A stretch of 64,000 nucleotides of DNA from Paenibacillus sp. G2S3 (GTDB lineage: Bacteria > Bacillota > Bacilli > Paenibacillales > Paenibacillaceae). The stretch covers positions 992,001-1,056,000 of the forward strand of contig NZ_CP126095.1 of assembly GCF_030123105.1 (NCBI RefSeq), given 5' to 3'. The notes under the pieces are model-generated. The model had not been told where the DNA came from, searched no databases, and saw only the letters and a program-made list of their open reading frames with translations. A program made the position numbers and the translations under genes. Within the stretch, counting starts at the first letter, position 1; each line of letters starts with the position of its first letter. Positions 25,437 through 33,915 of this stretch are shown one piece after another.

Positions 25437-25488
25437 AAAAGAGGTGCCCGAATCGCCAGATTAAATGGCCTTTAGGACACCTCTTTTT
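25437..25488 (-). terminator. Terminator after hypothetical gene
   Basis: AAAAGAGGTGCCC pairs with the GACACCTCTTTTT arm. T-tracts exist on both strands; it follows the leftward gene at 25510-26001. Confidence 0.8.
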
Positions 25489-25509
25489 ATTTTTAGATAG
25501 GAGTCATTA

Positions 25510-26001
25510 TTACCCCAGTGCTGTAAATCCCTCTTCCGCTAAATATTCTTTAGCTTCCTCAAGTGTTTCAAAGGCCATTTCCAGATTGAGGTCGGCATAG
25601 ACATACCATAAATCATCCTCAAGCTTTAGAGTCAGCGTATGACCCTCATCATTAGTCCAGAGTGAATCGGCTGCTGCCGCAGCCTTTTTCTTTCTTTTGC
25701 TGGCTACAGGGACGTCCGGAATGTAAATAGACAGTGAGGTGATGGAGGCATCCAACAGACTCCGTAGCTCGGATTCCGAGTAGTCGCGAATGTTCACAAA
25801 GCCCTTATCATCTGTCTCATAGCCCCGCAATAATCCTGCGAACACATAGCCATTCCCGTTAGGATGCAGGTGGTAAGCAACGGTTTTCTTATCATGCTGG
25901 CTTTCCTCGTAGTGATAGTTCACGCGCCCAAGGGATACGTTTTTGCGTTCCAGTTGGGGGTAAGAGTCGAGAATCGCTAATTTTTGTTCAAAAGTAAGCA
26001 T
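25510..26001 (-). CDS. Hypothetical protein, two small domains joined by a basic linker
   Basis: 163 residues from the ATG at 26001, which has CGGAGG 6 bases upstream; an in-frame start 11 codons earlier has none. Residues 1-95 look alpha/beta and include many His and Tyr residues (YHYEESQHDKKTVAYHLHP). A KRKKKAAAAA linker follows at about 101-110, then a C-terminal beta-alpha unit (WTNDEGHTLTLKLEDDLWYVYADLNLE, in two stretches) ending in an amphipathic helix. No signal peptide, no known catalytic motif. It is a single-gene unit downstream of the histidine-kinase gene, possibly cotranscribed. I do not recognise the family. Confidence 0.7.
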   Translation of the reverse strand: MLTFEQKLAILDSYPQLERKNVSLGRVNYHYEESQHDKKTVAYHLHPNGNGYVFAGLLRGYETDDKGFVNIRDYSESELRSLLDASITSLSIYIPDVPVASKRKKKAAAAADSLWTNDEGHTLTLKLEDDLWYVYADLNLEMAFETLEEAKEYLAEEGFTALG

Positions 26002-26070
26002 ATACAGCCTCCGGTTTTCGGTGTGATTGTGCACATGATTATACCATGACGATGGCCCGCAGACTATTTT

Positions 26071-27486
26071 TTAGTGATCAAGTGGTAGAGACAGCACGAA
26101 GGTGCAGCCTCCCTCGGAGTGCTCCTCAAGCACGAGGCTCCCGTTCATGGCTTCTGCCAGTAGACGGCTAAAGGTTAAGCCGAGTCCTAGACCACGTAGT
26201 GTGCTCTGTTTGTCGCTACCTCGGAAAAAAGCCTCGAAAACATGTTCACTATGCTTCGATGAGATGCCCAGCCCATTATCCTGAACACGAATTTCAGCCA
26301 TGCCATGGCCTTGCTGTTCAAGCAACTCTACTGTAAGCTGCACCATTCGGTCTGGGGCTTTGGCTTGTACACTGTTATTAAGTAAATTGACGATAATTTG
26401 TTGGATGCGAAGCGAGTCTCCACGTAAAAATAAGGGATTTCTCGGCATATGGAGCACGGGCTCCGCAACTTCATCCGCTTGTGTCAGCTTCCATTGATAT
26501 ACGATTTCTGACAACAGCGGCATGGCATCCAGTCGGTCATGACGGACAGAAACGATTCCTGCAGTCAGGGCGTTGTAATCCAGAAGATCGGCAACCATCC
26601 GCTGCAATCGTCCAGCTTCCTGCAAAGCAATATCTAGAAATTCCACCGCTTCATCGTCTTCGACGACCCCTTCACGAACGGCATGGATCAGACCTTTAAT
26701 AGAGGTAACTGGTGTCTTTAGCTCATGGGATACTCCGGCTAACATAACTGCACGGGACTGCTCAAATTGCTGTAGTTTGCCCGCCATTTCTTCAAAAGAC
26801 AACATCAGTTCATGGATTTCTCGTTCTTTGGCGTCCTTATCCAGAACGATATCATAACGGCCATGGCTGATTTGAGCGGCTGCTTTGGCTACTTTCTGGA
26901 TCGGTTTTGCCAGTTTACGAGACAAGAGGTAAATGGTTAGCCAACTTAATATGATTAGAAATAGCAACAGGATGGAGAAAAAAATGATCTCCTCCTGAGG
27001 GATATGCCTCAGCGATTTCTTGGATTGAAGGACAATCACCTGTCCAAGCGTTTTGCCATCCGATTGTATGGACGCTACTGCAGCTTTGAACTCCGGACTG
27101 CGAGAGTCGTTAAGACTATCATTAAGTTTATGCCTCATCTCATCTTCAGTTAGTGGTGGCATAGAGAACAGCATCTGATCTTGCTGATCCGTAATGATTA
27201 CACACATTTCTACGGTTAACTTGAAGAATCGTTTTCGGTCTTCAATGAGCATTCCAAGATTTTGGCTGATCTCTATTGATCCCTCACGATTTACGCTCCG
27301 GTCGGCAATCTCCTGTGCTAATAATCCAGTAGTTTGCATCCGGTTACTCATAGCTTCTTGTTGGATCCACCAGAACGTCGTTAGTGCAGTTAGCAGGAGG
27401 CCAACACTAATGATGAGCAGGTAACGAATCGTCCAATAGGAGAGAATCGAAGTACGTTTGGGGCTGCTTTTCTTTAGGTTGTCCAT
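26071..27486 (-). CDS. Sensor histidine kinase (HAMP, HisKA, HATPase)
   Basis: 471 residues. Membrane helices at about 20-42 and 168-189 enclose an extracellular sensor of some 125 residues. HAMP follows at 190-242, then the H-box GVSHELKTPV with phospho-acceptor His254, the N-box (IVNLLNNSVQA), and G-boxes (DNGLGIS and GLGLGLTFS). It overlaps the response-regulator gene upstream by 13 bases, so the pair is an operon. The signal is unknown. No target is obvious beside it, although the YceI-type gene starts divergently within 150 bases of the pair. Confidence 0.93.
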   Translation of the reverse strand: MDNLKKSSPKRTSILSYWTIRYLLIISVGLLLTALTTFWWIQQEAMSNRMQTTGLLAQEIADRSVNREGSIEISQNLGMLIEDRKRFFKLTVEMCVIITDQQDQMLFSMPPLTEDEMRHKLNDSLNDSRSPEFKAAVASIQSDGKTLGQVIVLQSKKSLRHIPQEEIIFFSILLLFLIILSWLTIYLLSRKLAKPIQKVAKAAAQISHGRYDIVLDKDAKEREIHELMLSFEEMAGKLQQFEQSRAVMLAGVSHELKTPVTSIKGLIHAVREGVVEDDEAVEFLDIALQEAGRLQRMVADLLDYNALTAGIVSVRHDRLDAMPLLSEIVYQWKLTQADEVAEPVLHMPRNPLFLRGDSLRIQQIIVNLLNNSVQAKAPDRMVQLTVELLEQQGHGMAEIRVQDNGLGISSKHSEHVFEAFFRGSDKQSTLRGLGLGLTFSRLLAEAMNGSLVLEEHSEGGCTFVLSLPLDH

Positions 27487-28157
27487 AATTGATATCCTGT
27501 CCCTCTCAGGGTACGGATTTCCCCCTCATCTACTGGCCAATGCGACAGCGCTTGGCGAAGTCTTTTGATAGACAAGTCCACGGCTCGGTCACTTCCTTCG
27601 TAATCCATCTCCCAGACATGTTCTATTAATTGCTCGCGAGTACATATTTGATTAGGTCTTTCAGCCAGAAATAACATGACCGACATATCACGTGGACTAA
27701 GACTCAGCTCAACCCCGTTTAAAAAGACAGCTCGTGCAGTGAAGTCGATAAACAAACTGCCATAATGCCGTTTGCGGCTGCCATCGGACCACTGCGAAGG
27801 ACGGCGTAATACAGCATTCACGCGGGCCACCACTTCCTCAGGAATAAAGGGCTTAGACATATAATCATCCGCACCGCCGTCGAGACCGGCTAGTCGGTCA
27901 TTGATCCCGTCCCTTGCGGTGAGCATGATCACGGGACAGCTGCTTTTTTCACGGATCAGCTTTAGCAGTTCAAAGCCGTCCATGTTTGGCAGCATGATGT
28001 CGAGTAATACTAATGAGGGAGGTGTTATAGCAAAAGACTCCAGCGCAGCACGTCCGTCGGCTACACGGGTGACATGGAAGCCTGCTTTTTTCAGATAGGC
28101 ACTGAGGACCCTGGAGATAGCTTCCTCATCTTCAACAATTAGAATGGATCTCATCAT
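27474..28157 (-). CDS. OmpR/PhoB family response regulator
   Basis: 227 residues from the ATG at 28157, 6 bases after TTGGGGGA; the TTG further upstream is within the ribosome site. The receiver domain has Asp10/Glu11 acidic residues and phospho-acceptor Asp53 in LLDIMLPNMDG, with Lys in MSKPF. The C-terminal winged helix (about 130-225) has the usual SPRDMSVMLFL and RAVDLSIKRLRQ recognition segments. It is cytosolic, partnered with the overlapping kinase gene, and divergent from the YceI-type gene at 28304, which could be a target. Confidence 0.94.
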   Translation of the reverse strand: MMRSILIVEDEEAISRVLSAYLKKAGFHVTRVADGRAALESFAITPPSLVLLDIMLPNMDGFELLKLIREKSSCPVIMLTARDGINDRLAGLDGGADDYMSKPFIPEEVVARVNAVLRRPSQWSDGSRKRHYGSLFIDFTARAVFLNGVELSLSPRDMSVMLFLAERPNQICTREQLIEHVWEMDYEGSDRAVDLSIKRLRQALSHWPVDEGEIRTLRGTGYQLWTT

Positions 28158-28303
28158 GTGGTGGTCCCCCAATCTATAAAATTACGACAAGTTTAACACA
28201 TCATAGCTTGCTCTGCTCTGACTTCTTCCCGACTTATTGCTTTGTTAGAATGAGGGACAAGCTTGAAAATATACAGAATATTTTGAATATTGGAGGGAAC
28301 AGG

Positions 28304-29017
28304 ATGAAGAGAAAAAGAATAGCCTTGATCGCGGCCGGAGTCATTATCGTAGGAGTAGTCACTGGTTATACATTGCTGGATAAATCGCTGGGCAATAATG
28401 TAGAGATCGAGTCAGTGATTCCAGGGCAAGCCTCAACAGCAGGTAATGGAGAAAGCACGACTAACACTGGAGCATCAACAGGTGCGACGGTTACAGCGGA
28501 ACAATTAAACGGTGACTGGACGGTTGCGGATGCTTCTAAAGTGTATTGGTCGGTAACCACCTCTAAAGAAACAGTAAACTTCGTGGATAACAAAGTTCAA
28601 GGTACCTGGAAAGTTAATATAGAGGATTCTACTTCGATGGCTGGGGAAGGAGCTGTGGATATGAGCGCTCTGGACTCTGGCAATAGTCAAAGAGATGAGC
28701 ATGTAAAAGGGGAAGACTTCCTAGCCGTTACGGAATTCCCCCAATCTACGTTTGTAGTAAAATCATTCTCGGAGCTGCCAGCGGAATGGACCGAAGGAGC
28801 AACTGTACCGGTTGAAATGCAAGGAACGCTTACAGTGAAGGGTGTGGAAAAGGATGTTACCTTCCAGTCTCAAGCAGCTTACAGTGGTGGACAGCTGATG
28901 CTGTCGGGTACGACAACAGTGGCTTTTTCTGACTTTGGCTTAAGCAATCCACATACCGTTGTGCTAGATACGGAGAACAATCTTGAGGTTCGATTAGAGC
29001 TTGTATTGACGAAATAG
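28304..29017 (+). CDS. YceI family protein, membrane anchored
   Basis: 237 residues from the ATG at 28304, preceded by TTGGAGGG. Residues 5-28 form an uncleaved-looking signal anchor (IALIAAGVIIVGVVTGYTLL). A Ser/Thr/Gly-rich spacer (45-75) leads to a YceI beta-barrel (about 78-237), recognised by the WTVADASKVYWSV start, the VDMSALDSGNSQRDEHVKG segment and the ending TENNLEVRLELVL type. YceI barrels bind polyisoprenoid or similar lipids in a hydrophobic pocket. The protein should sit on the outer face of the membrane. It is monocistronic, divergent from the two-component pair. Confidence 0.9.
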   Translation: MKRKRIALIAAGVIIVGVVTGYTLLDKSLGNNVEIESVIPGQASTAGNGESTTNTGASTGATVTAEQLNGDWTVADASKVYWSVTTSKETVNFVDNKVQGTWKVNIEDSTSMAGEGAVDMSALDSGNSQRDEHVKGEDFLAVTEFPQSTFVVKSFSELPAEWTEGATVPVEMQGTLTVKGVEKDVTFQSQAAYSGGQLMLSGTTTVAFSDFGLSNPHTVVLDTENNLEVRLELVLTK

Positions 29018-29069
29018 CAGTCTTTCCGTAAGGAAGATGTTGCTGTGAATTTATAGAGAAATTGTACGG

Positions 29070-29109
29070 AGGAGACTTTCCCAGGCTTAATAGCTTTTGG
29101 GAGAGTCTC
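29070..29109 (+). terminator. Terminator after YceI gene
   Basis: GGAGACT-TTCCCA pairs with TGGGAGAGTCTC, followed by TTTGGTTT. Confidence 0.6.
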
Positions 29110-29182
29110 TTTGGTTTGGAATGAAATGTATGTTTTAATAGAAGTATCTGTCTAATAAACAGCAATAAAGGAGGTGTTCCTT

Positions 29183-29578
29183 GTGATCCAGGTGGCGGCA
29201 GCGATTATACATAATGAAGAAGGACAGATTCTTATTGCTCGGCGCAGGCAAGGTAAATCTCAGGCAGGTCTGTGGGAATTTCCTGGTGGCAAAATAGAGC
29301 AGGGTGAAAGCATCGCAGATTGTCTGCAGAGAGAGCTTCAGGAGGAGATGGGGATAATGATCCTTCCCTATGAAAGCTTTGGCATGAATGAGCACAACTA
29401 TGGAGAGTTAACCATCCAATTGATTGCTTGGAAAGCCCAGTATCAGGGAGGTGTAATTGATCTTGTCGATCACGATGAATATAGGTGGATGTTTCCAGCT
29501 GAACTCGGTCAGTTCAAGTTTGCTCCTGCAGATATTCCTTTTGTAGAACGGCTAATGGTGGGGGCAAATCAAGTATGA
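29183..29578 (+). CDS. Nudix hydrolase (MutT-like)
   Basis: 131 residues from a GTG at 29183, 8 bases after AAAGGAGG; an in-frame GTG lies inside the ribosome site. The Nudix box reads GGKIEQGES followed by RELQEEMG, matching GX5EX7REUXEEXGU with all catalytic glutamates. The size and the VAAAIIHNEEGQILIARR start resemble MutT/(deoxy)nucleoside triphosphate pyrophosphohydrolases, which remove oxidised or surplus nucleotides in the cytosol. The following gene encodes a MazG-like pyrophosphohydrolase, so the two may form a nucleotide-sanitation unit. Confidence 0.9.
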   Translation: MIQVAAAIIHNEEGQILIARRRQGKSQAGLWEFPGGKIEQGESIADCLQRELQEEMGIMILPYESFGMNEHNYGELTIQLIAWKAQYQGGVIDLVDHDEYRWMFPAELGQFKFAPADIPFVERLMVGANQV

Positions 29579-29615
29579 AGGCAGTCTGAACATCAAGTAG
29601 AAAGGAAGAACTCAA

Positions 29616-29942
29616 GTGCCCGTATATGAAAAGCTAGTGCGTGATGGAATCCCCGATTTGATAGCTTCTCAAGGTAAAGACTTTAAAACAAGGATATTAG
29701 AGTCCAAAGAATACATAACTGAACTAACTAAAAAATTGAAAGAAGAGTCGGAGGAGTATTTTCGGGCAGTGAGTAATGAAGAAGCTCTAGAGGAGCTTGC
29801 CGACATGCTGGAAGTAATACAAGCGCTGGTGGAGACTCATGGGAGCAATAGCGCAGAGCTGGAGAAGCTTCGTGCGGAGAAAGCTGAACGTCGTGGTGGA
29901 TTTAAGGAGCGGATATTTTTGATTGAAGTGGAAGGAGAATAA
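29616..29942 (+). CDS. MazG/phosphoribosyl-ATP pyrophosphohydrolase-like protein
   Basis: 108 residues from a GTG after AAAGGAAGAA. The YEKLVRDGIPDLI start and the KLKEESEEYF...EEALEELADMLEVIQAL helices (with the EExxE and ExxD metal-ligand pattern) are typical of all-alpha NTP pyrophosphatases of the MazG/PRA-PH superfamily. These cleave NTPs to NMP and pyrophosphate. It lies 37 bases after the Nudix gene and is probably co-transcribed with it. This is a house-cleaning enzyme rather than HisE, since no histidine genes are near. Confidence 0.85.
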   Translation: MPVYEKLVRDGIPDLIASQGKDFKTRILESKEYITELTKKLKEESEEYFRAVSNEEALEELADMLEVIQALVETHGSNSAELEKLRAEKAERRGGFKERIFLIEVEGE

Positions 29943-29976
29943 CTAGAGATTATTGTTCTGTACAAGGAGGTTATTA

Positions 29977-30330
29977 ATGTTGTCCAAAAACAAACTGATG
30001 ATGATCTTAAGTGGTGTAGTGGCCTTGATTCCCGTAGCTATTTATTTATTCCTATATTCCAAAATGCCTGATAGGGTCCCGATCCATTACGATGGGAACA
30101 TAGCTGATAGATTTGTAAGTAAATCTAGTCTGGAGGTTATTTTGCAAAGCGGGCTTGGTTGTTCGGGATTCATGATCATGAAGCTTCTCCAGTTCCTTCT
30201 GCAAAAAGCGTTTATTCAGAGCTCTAACGAGCCTTCAGCGGCTTTGAGTAAGATTTGGAATATTGCCATTTTGGTGGTGACGGTAGTATTCGCTGGCATC
30301 AGTTCCTATACATTCATTAGAATGGTCTGA
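29977..30330 (+). CDS. DUF1648 domain small membrane protein
   Basis: 117 residues from the ATG at 29977, with AAGGAGG 7 bases upstream. A membrane helix at about 9-27, then the DUF1648 segment YSKMPDRVPIHYDGNIADRF, and two further hydrophobic stretches (about 50-70 and 88-112). Proteins with this segment are small integral membrane proteins; SdpI, an immunity protein, has it too, but this one is shorter and its role is not shown. It lies between the MazG-like gene and the oxidoreductase gene. Confidence 0.8.
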   Translation: MLSKNKLMMILSGVVALIPVAIYLFLYSKMPDRVPIHYDGNIADRFVSKSSLEVILQSGLGCSGFMIMKLLQFLLQKAFIQSSNEPSAALSKIWNIAILVVTVVFAGISSYTFIRMV

Positions 30331-30369
30331 TAGAATTAGGGAGACTTAGTAGAAGGATGAGGAGGAACA

Positions 30370-31374
30370 ATGCATATGAAAATGGATAACGCTTACAAGA
30401 TAAGATGGGGAATTCTCAGTACAGGCTGGATTGCCCATCAGTTTGTTACTGATTTAGCTCACGCCAGTAATGGTGTGGCATATGCTGTGGGTTCACGTTC
30501 ACAGGAAAGTGCGGATAAATTCGCGAGGGATCATGGAGTGCCGCATGCTTATGCCACCTATGAAGAATTGGTAAATGACCCGAATGTAGACGCGGTATAT
30601 ATTGGAACGCCACATCCTTTTCACAAAGAAAATGCATTATTGGCGCTGCGTGCAGGCAAAGCTGTCCTATGTGAGAAGCCTTTTACCGTGAATAGCGGAG
30701 AATTGGAAGAAGTCGTGTCCTATGCTAGAGAACATAAGCTGTTTCTGATGGAGGCCATGTGGAGTCGCTACATCCCGGCGATTGTGAAGGTTAGAGAATG
30801 GATTGCCGAGGATAGAATTGGCGAAGTTCGCTTGGTGAAGGCAGACTTAGGATTTCGCACCGACTGGAATCCGGAAAGCAGATTACTGAATCCGAAGCTG
30901 GGCGGGGGCGCGCTGCTGGATGTTGGGATTTATCCGGTTTCTTTTGCCTCGATGGTGTTTGGACCTCATCCTGAATCAATCTCCAGCACTGTGCATATTG
31001 GTGAGACTGGAGTGGACGAGCATTTCTCCATGCTGCTGGATTATGGGAATGGAAAAACCGCTTCGTTGAACGGTGGTATTCGTCTTAATACGCTGGAGGA
31101 AGCGCATGTGTTTGGAACAGAGGGCCGTATAATTGTTGAAGGGACGTTAGTGAACCCGAAATCTGCTTCGCTCTATATTGGGGATGAGAAGGTAGAGAGC
31201 TTTGTGGATGATCGAGCTTCTATTGGATATTGTTTTGAAGCAGAGGAAGTAGGACATTGTCTACAAGCAGGGCTAACAGAAAGCCCAGACATGTCACTGG
31301 ATGAATCGTTAGCGATTCTGAAACTGCTGGATCAAATACGTGCGCAGTGGGGTCTTAAGTATCCTGGAGAATAA
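30370..31374 (+). CDS. Gfo/Idh/MocA family oxidoreductase
   Basis: 334 residues, ATG after GAGGAGGAACA. The N-terminal Rossmann domain has a GILSTGWIA nucleotide loop (14-22) and CEKP at 101-104, whose Lys is the conserved catalytic residue; the C-terminal alpha/beta domain includes GGGALLDVGIYPVSF. It is a cytosolic NAD(P)-dependent dehydrogenase of the dihydrodiol/inositol/glucose-fructose type. The substrate is unknown. It resembles the truncated gene at the window start in overall layout. It closes a run of four rightward genes before a terminator. Confidence 0.92.
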   Translation: MHMKMDNAYKIRWGILSTGWIAHQFVTDLAHASNGVAYAVGSRSQESADKFARDHGVPHAYATYEELVNDPNVDAVYIGTPHPFHKENALLALRAGKAVLCEKPFTVNSGELEEVVSYAREHKLFLMEAMWSRYIPAIVKVREWIAEDRIGEVRLVKADLGFRTDWNPESRLLNPKLGGGALLDVGIYPVSFASMVFGPHPESISSTVHIGETGVDEHFSMLLDYGNGKTASLNGGIRLNTLEEAHVFGTEGRIIVEGTLVNPKSASLYIGDEKVESFVDDRASIGYCFEAEEVGHCLQAGLTESPDMSLDESLAILKLLDQIRAQWGLKYPGE

Positions 31375-31388
31375 ATTTTTAAAATAGA

Positions 31389-31436
31389 AATACCCCTCGG
31401 TTTATGTGCTACTTAGGTAGCTCCGAGGGGTGTTTG
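31389..31436. terminator. Bidirectional terminator
   Basis: ATACCCCTCGG pairs with CCGAGGGGTGTT. It lies between the convergent oxidoreductase and wrbA genes. Confidence 0.82.
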
Positions 31437-31460
31437 ATATATCGATCGATAGGTGGGCGT

Positions 31461-32102
31461 CTAGTTCTGACTATTGGCGTTGTTACTTTTGCCTGCTTGG
31501 ACCCATCCAGCCACTTCAACAGTACGCTTCGCTTGATGAAAAACAGCATCACGGATCCGATCCTGCTCTTCGATCATTTTACCGTCTCCATCTACACTGA
31601 CACTTGTTCCGTACGGGTTGCCTCCCGCACCGAATGTGACGGGATCTGTGTATCCTGGTGCTGCGATAATCGCTCCCCAGTGATACATCGATGTGTAGAG
31701 TGCCAAAATCGTAGCTTCCTGTCCACCATGTGGATTCTGTGCTGAGCTCATGGCGCTAACGACTTTGTTTACGGTTAGTCCTTTGCCCCAAATTCCTCCG
31801 GTCGTATCAAGGAACTGCTTCATTTGAGAAGCGATGTTACCGAAACGGGTAGGAGAACTGAAAATAATCGCATCAGCCTCCACGATATCATCAGGTGTTG
31901 CAACGGGGATATCTTTTGTCTTCTCAGCCAGGGCCTTCATCGCCGGATTTGCAGCAATTTTGTCTTCGGGAACCAGTTCCTGCACCTTCAGCAGTTTTAC
32001 CTCAGCTCCTGCTTTCTCGGCGCTTTCCGCGGCCCACTGTGCTAGCTGGTAGTTAGTTCCTGTGGCACTGTAGTAGATGACGGCTAATTTGATTTTTGAC
32101 AT
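31461..32102 (-). CDS. wrbA: NAD(P)H:quinone oxidoreductase, WrbA type
   Basis: 213 residues. The flavodoxin-like fold begins KLAVIYYSATGTNYQLA (FMN phosphate loop), then SSPTRFGNIASQMKQFLD and TTGGIWGKGL, both hallmarks of WrbA, and the NPHGGQEAT and PGYTDP loops. WrbA reduces quinones by two electrons with FMN and NAD(P)H, protecting against oxidative stress. A 10-15 residue Asn/Ser-rich tail at the C-terminus is not typical. It is cytosolic and monocistronic. Confidence 0.93.
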   Translation of the reverse strand: MSKIKLAVIYYSATGTNYQLAQWAAESAEKAGAEVKLLKVQELVPEDKIAANPAMKALAEKTKDIPVATPDDIVEADAIIFSSPTRFGNIASQMKQFLDTTGGIWGKGLTVNKVVSAMSSAQNPHGGQEATILALYTSMYHWGAIIAAPGYTDPVTFGAGGNPYGTSVSVDGDGKMIEEQDRIRDAVFHQAKRTVEVAGWVQAGKSNNANSQN

Positions 32103-32255
32103 GCTGTAGTCAGTCCCTTCGAGTGTAGTTCCATACTATTAATTACCCCATTGATGCTTTTATAACCTAAATCGATGATTCTACTCTAACTAGACAGACA
32201 GATGTCCACTTCCCCTATGTATACTGAACTCAATCACATGAAATGAGGGATAAGG

Positions 32256-32738
32256 ATGAATACTTATTTTGTACAAAAACCGAAAATGACCTTGGCTGGG
32301 GTTAGCATACGTACGACAAATGAAGTGGAAATGGGTCCTGACGGGGGCTTGTCGCGGCTGTGGGAAACTTATTTTCAGAGTAATATTGCGGGGCAGATAG
32401 ATACGGTTCAGCCTGAGTATATCTATTCCTTGTATACAGATTATGAGAGTGATGCGTCGGGTGCATATACCGTTGTGATCGGGCATGAAGTCGCTGGGGA
32501 GAGTCATTTGGAGGATAGCGGCCTCGCGAGTGCGGCTGTTCCGGAGAGCAAGTATATGGTTTTTACGACGAAAAAAGGTCCAGTATTCGAAGTTGTCGCA
32601 CAAGCGTGGGGGGAGATTTGGGCGTATTTTAAGGAGTCCACAGAGGTAAGAACCTATACGGGCGATTTTGAGATTTATGATTCGCGGAATTTTGATCCTG
32701 CTAACACACAGGTTGAGATTTATATTGCGATTGAGTAG
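32256..32738 (+). CDS. GyrI-like / effector-binding domain protein
   Basis: 160 residues beginning VQKPKMTLAGVSIRTTN, with the LWETYF, IYSLYTDYESDASGAYTVVIGHEV and C-terminal beta-strand (VEIYIAIE) features of the GyrI-like (AraC effector-binding, SOUL-like) fold. There is no DNA-binding domain, so it is a stand-alone ligand-binding protein. Such proteins bind hydrophobic small molecules or sequester toxic compounds. It is divergent from wrbA, 150 bases apart, and followed by a repeat-rich gap. Confidence 0.85.
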   Translation: MNTYFVQKPKMTLAGVSIRTTNEVEMGPDGGLSRLWETYFQSNIAGQIDTVQPEYIYSLYTDYESDASGAYTVVIGHEVAGESHLEDSGLASAAVPESKYMVFTTKKGPVFEVVAQAWGEIWAYFKESTEVRTYTGDFEIYDSRNFDPANTQVEIYIAIE

Positions 32739-32928
32739 ATCGGGTGATAGATTTCTTAGCTAAAGGGAATATTCTTGAGGATTGGGAGCTGCCGAGAGGT
32801 AGGTCCTTTTCTTTGCTGATGAGCTAAATCCCTCGGGTAAAGGTGAAGGGTTACTCAACGATTGAAACGAATATATATCAATAGAAGGAATGAGGAAACA
32901 CTTAACAAATGAGTCCACTCTAAAGAAC

Positions 32929-33050
32929 GGCAAAAATGCCTCGGATTAGGCTCTAAGGGCTAAAATAGCAAGAAAGAGGGGTAGAAATACCCTACATTTA
33001 CCGCAAAGAGCTCAAATAGTGAGAAAGAAAGGTAAAAATACCCTACATTT
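32929..33050. repeat. 51-nt tandem repeat, about 2.4 copies
   Basis: GGCAAAAATGCC (32929), GGTAGAAATACC (32980) and GGTAAAAATACC (33031) recur at exactly 51 bases. The palindrome arms change together (GGCA/TGCC to GGTA/TACC). Flanking CTAAAATAG and CTCAAATAG also match. Confidence 0.75.
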
Positions 33051-33167
33051 CTCCTATTACCGCCAGACCGTTTGGGAGGGAACCGAGTTAGGGGAGTGTA
33101 AATGAAGTAACTGGTTGAGTGCATTTGTTTGATGGAGCAGGACTGTCCCTTCAAACAAAACACACAC

Positions 33168-33190
33168 AAACCCAAACCCAAACCCAAACC
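33168..33190 (+). repeat. AAACCC hexanucleotide repeat, about 3.8 units
   Basis: Three perfect AAACCC units and a partial fourth, ending 10 bases before the ribosome site GGAG of the PNPOx-like gene. Confidence 0.85.
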
Positions 33191-33212
33191 AAAACGAAAC
33201 GGAGAATACCAA

Positions 33213-33767
33213 ATGGGGAAACAATTCACGGCTATACTACCTGCACATCAGGAGTTTATTCTTCGTCAGCATCTTTTTTTCGTAGGATCGGCGCCTCTTT
33301 CTGAAGAAGGGCATGTTAACCTTTCACCTAAGGGTCATGATTGCTTGCGGATTTTGTCTCCTAATCAGGTGGCTTATCTCGATATGACCGGTAGTGGTAA
33401 TGAGACGAGCGCACATCTGCTGGAAAATGGAAGAGTGACGGTTATGTTTTGTGCGTTTGAAGGACCGCCGAATATTCTCAGATTGTATGGAACAGGGGCG
33501 GTAATCTTGCCTGGATCATCAGAATGGGAAACGCTGTACCCTATGTTCATGCCTCTGCCTGGAGCTAGACAGATCATTTTAATTGATGTTCATAAAGTAC
33601 AGACTTCCTGCGGTTTTTCGGTTCCATTCATGAGTTATGATGGTGAGCGAGATACGTTACAACGTTGGTCTATCCAAAAGGGTGAAGCCGGCCTGAAAGA
33701 ATATAGACAAGAGAAGAATACTACTAGTATAGACGGTCTACCAACACCTCTTGGACAAAAAAACTGA
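33213..33767 (+). CDS. Pyridoxamine 5'-phosphate oxidase-like FMN-binding protein
   Basis: 184 residues from the ATG at 33213, 8 bases after GGAG. A longer ORF runs through the hexanucleotide repeat (KPKPKPKP) but that segment is not homologous to anything expected, so the shorter start is preferred. The HLFFVGSAPLSEEGHVNLSPKG strand pair, YLDMTGSGNETSAHL, and NILRLYGTG segments are typical of the split-barrel PNPOx-like family that binds FMN or F420. The precise reaction is unknown; many are general flavin reductases. Confidence 0.85.
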   Translation: MGKQFTAILPAHQEFILRQHLFFVGSAPLSEEGHVNLSPKGHDCLRILSPNQVAYLDMTGSGNETSAHLLENGRVTVMFCAFEGPPNILRLYGTGAVILPGSSEWETLYPMFMPLPGARQIILIDVHKVQTSCGFSVPFMSYDGERDTLQRWSIQKGEAGLKEYRQEKNTTSIDGLPTPLGQKN

Positions 33768-33915
33768 GCGGTACAGTTCCACATGTCTCTAAAGTTCACC
33801 TACATTCCCATAGGCTTGTCCTAACAGTCGTTACATTTATGCTACGAGTCGATGGGGATCACATTCGTCACGACGAGCGATCCCACAATTCGACTAAGCA
33901 GTTATCTCATAAGTT

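Larger units (their letters stand above)
32739..33212. other. Repeat-containing intergenic region
   Basis: It contains a 51-nt tandem repeat (32929-33050) and an AAACCC hexanucleotide run (33168-33190) before the PNPOx-like gene. ORFs crossing it show no family resemblance and are probably spurious. Confidence 0.6.

Noticed and set aside
25388..25600. Short rightward ORF of 70 codons
   Set aside because: It crosses a terminator and overlaps the opposite-strand hypothetical gene; no ribosome site.
29616..29942. Calling the MazG-like protein HisE
   Set aside because: No histidine biosynthesis genes nearby and the start segment fits house-cleaning homologues better.
32960..33229. Leftward ORF with repeated NVGYFY segments
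   Set aside because: It arises from the 51-nt tandem repeat and the AAACCC run, lacks a ribosome site and resembles no family; treated as non-coding.
33854..33882. GGGATC/GATCCC inverted repeat as terminator between the PNPOx-like gene and the convergent 592-residue gene
   Set aside because: Only 6 paired bases and no T-tract on either strand.
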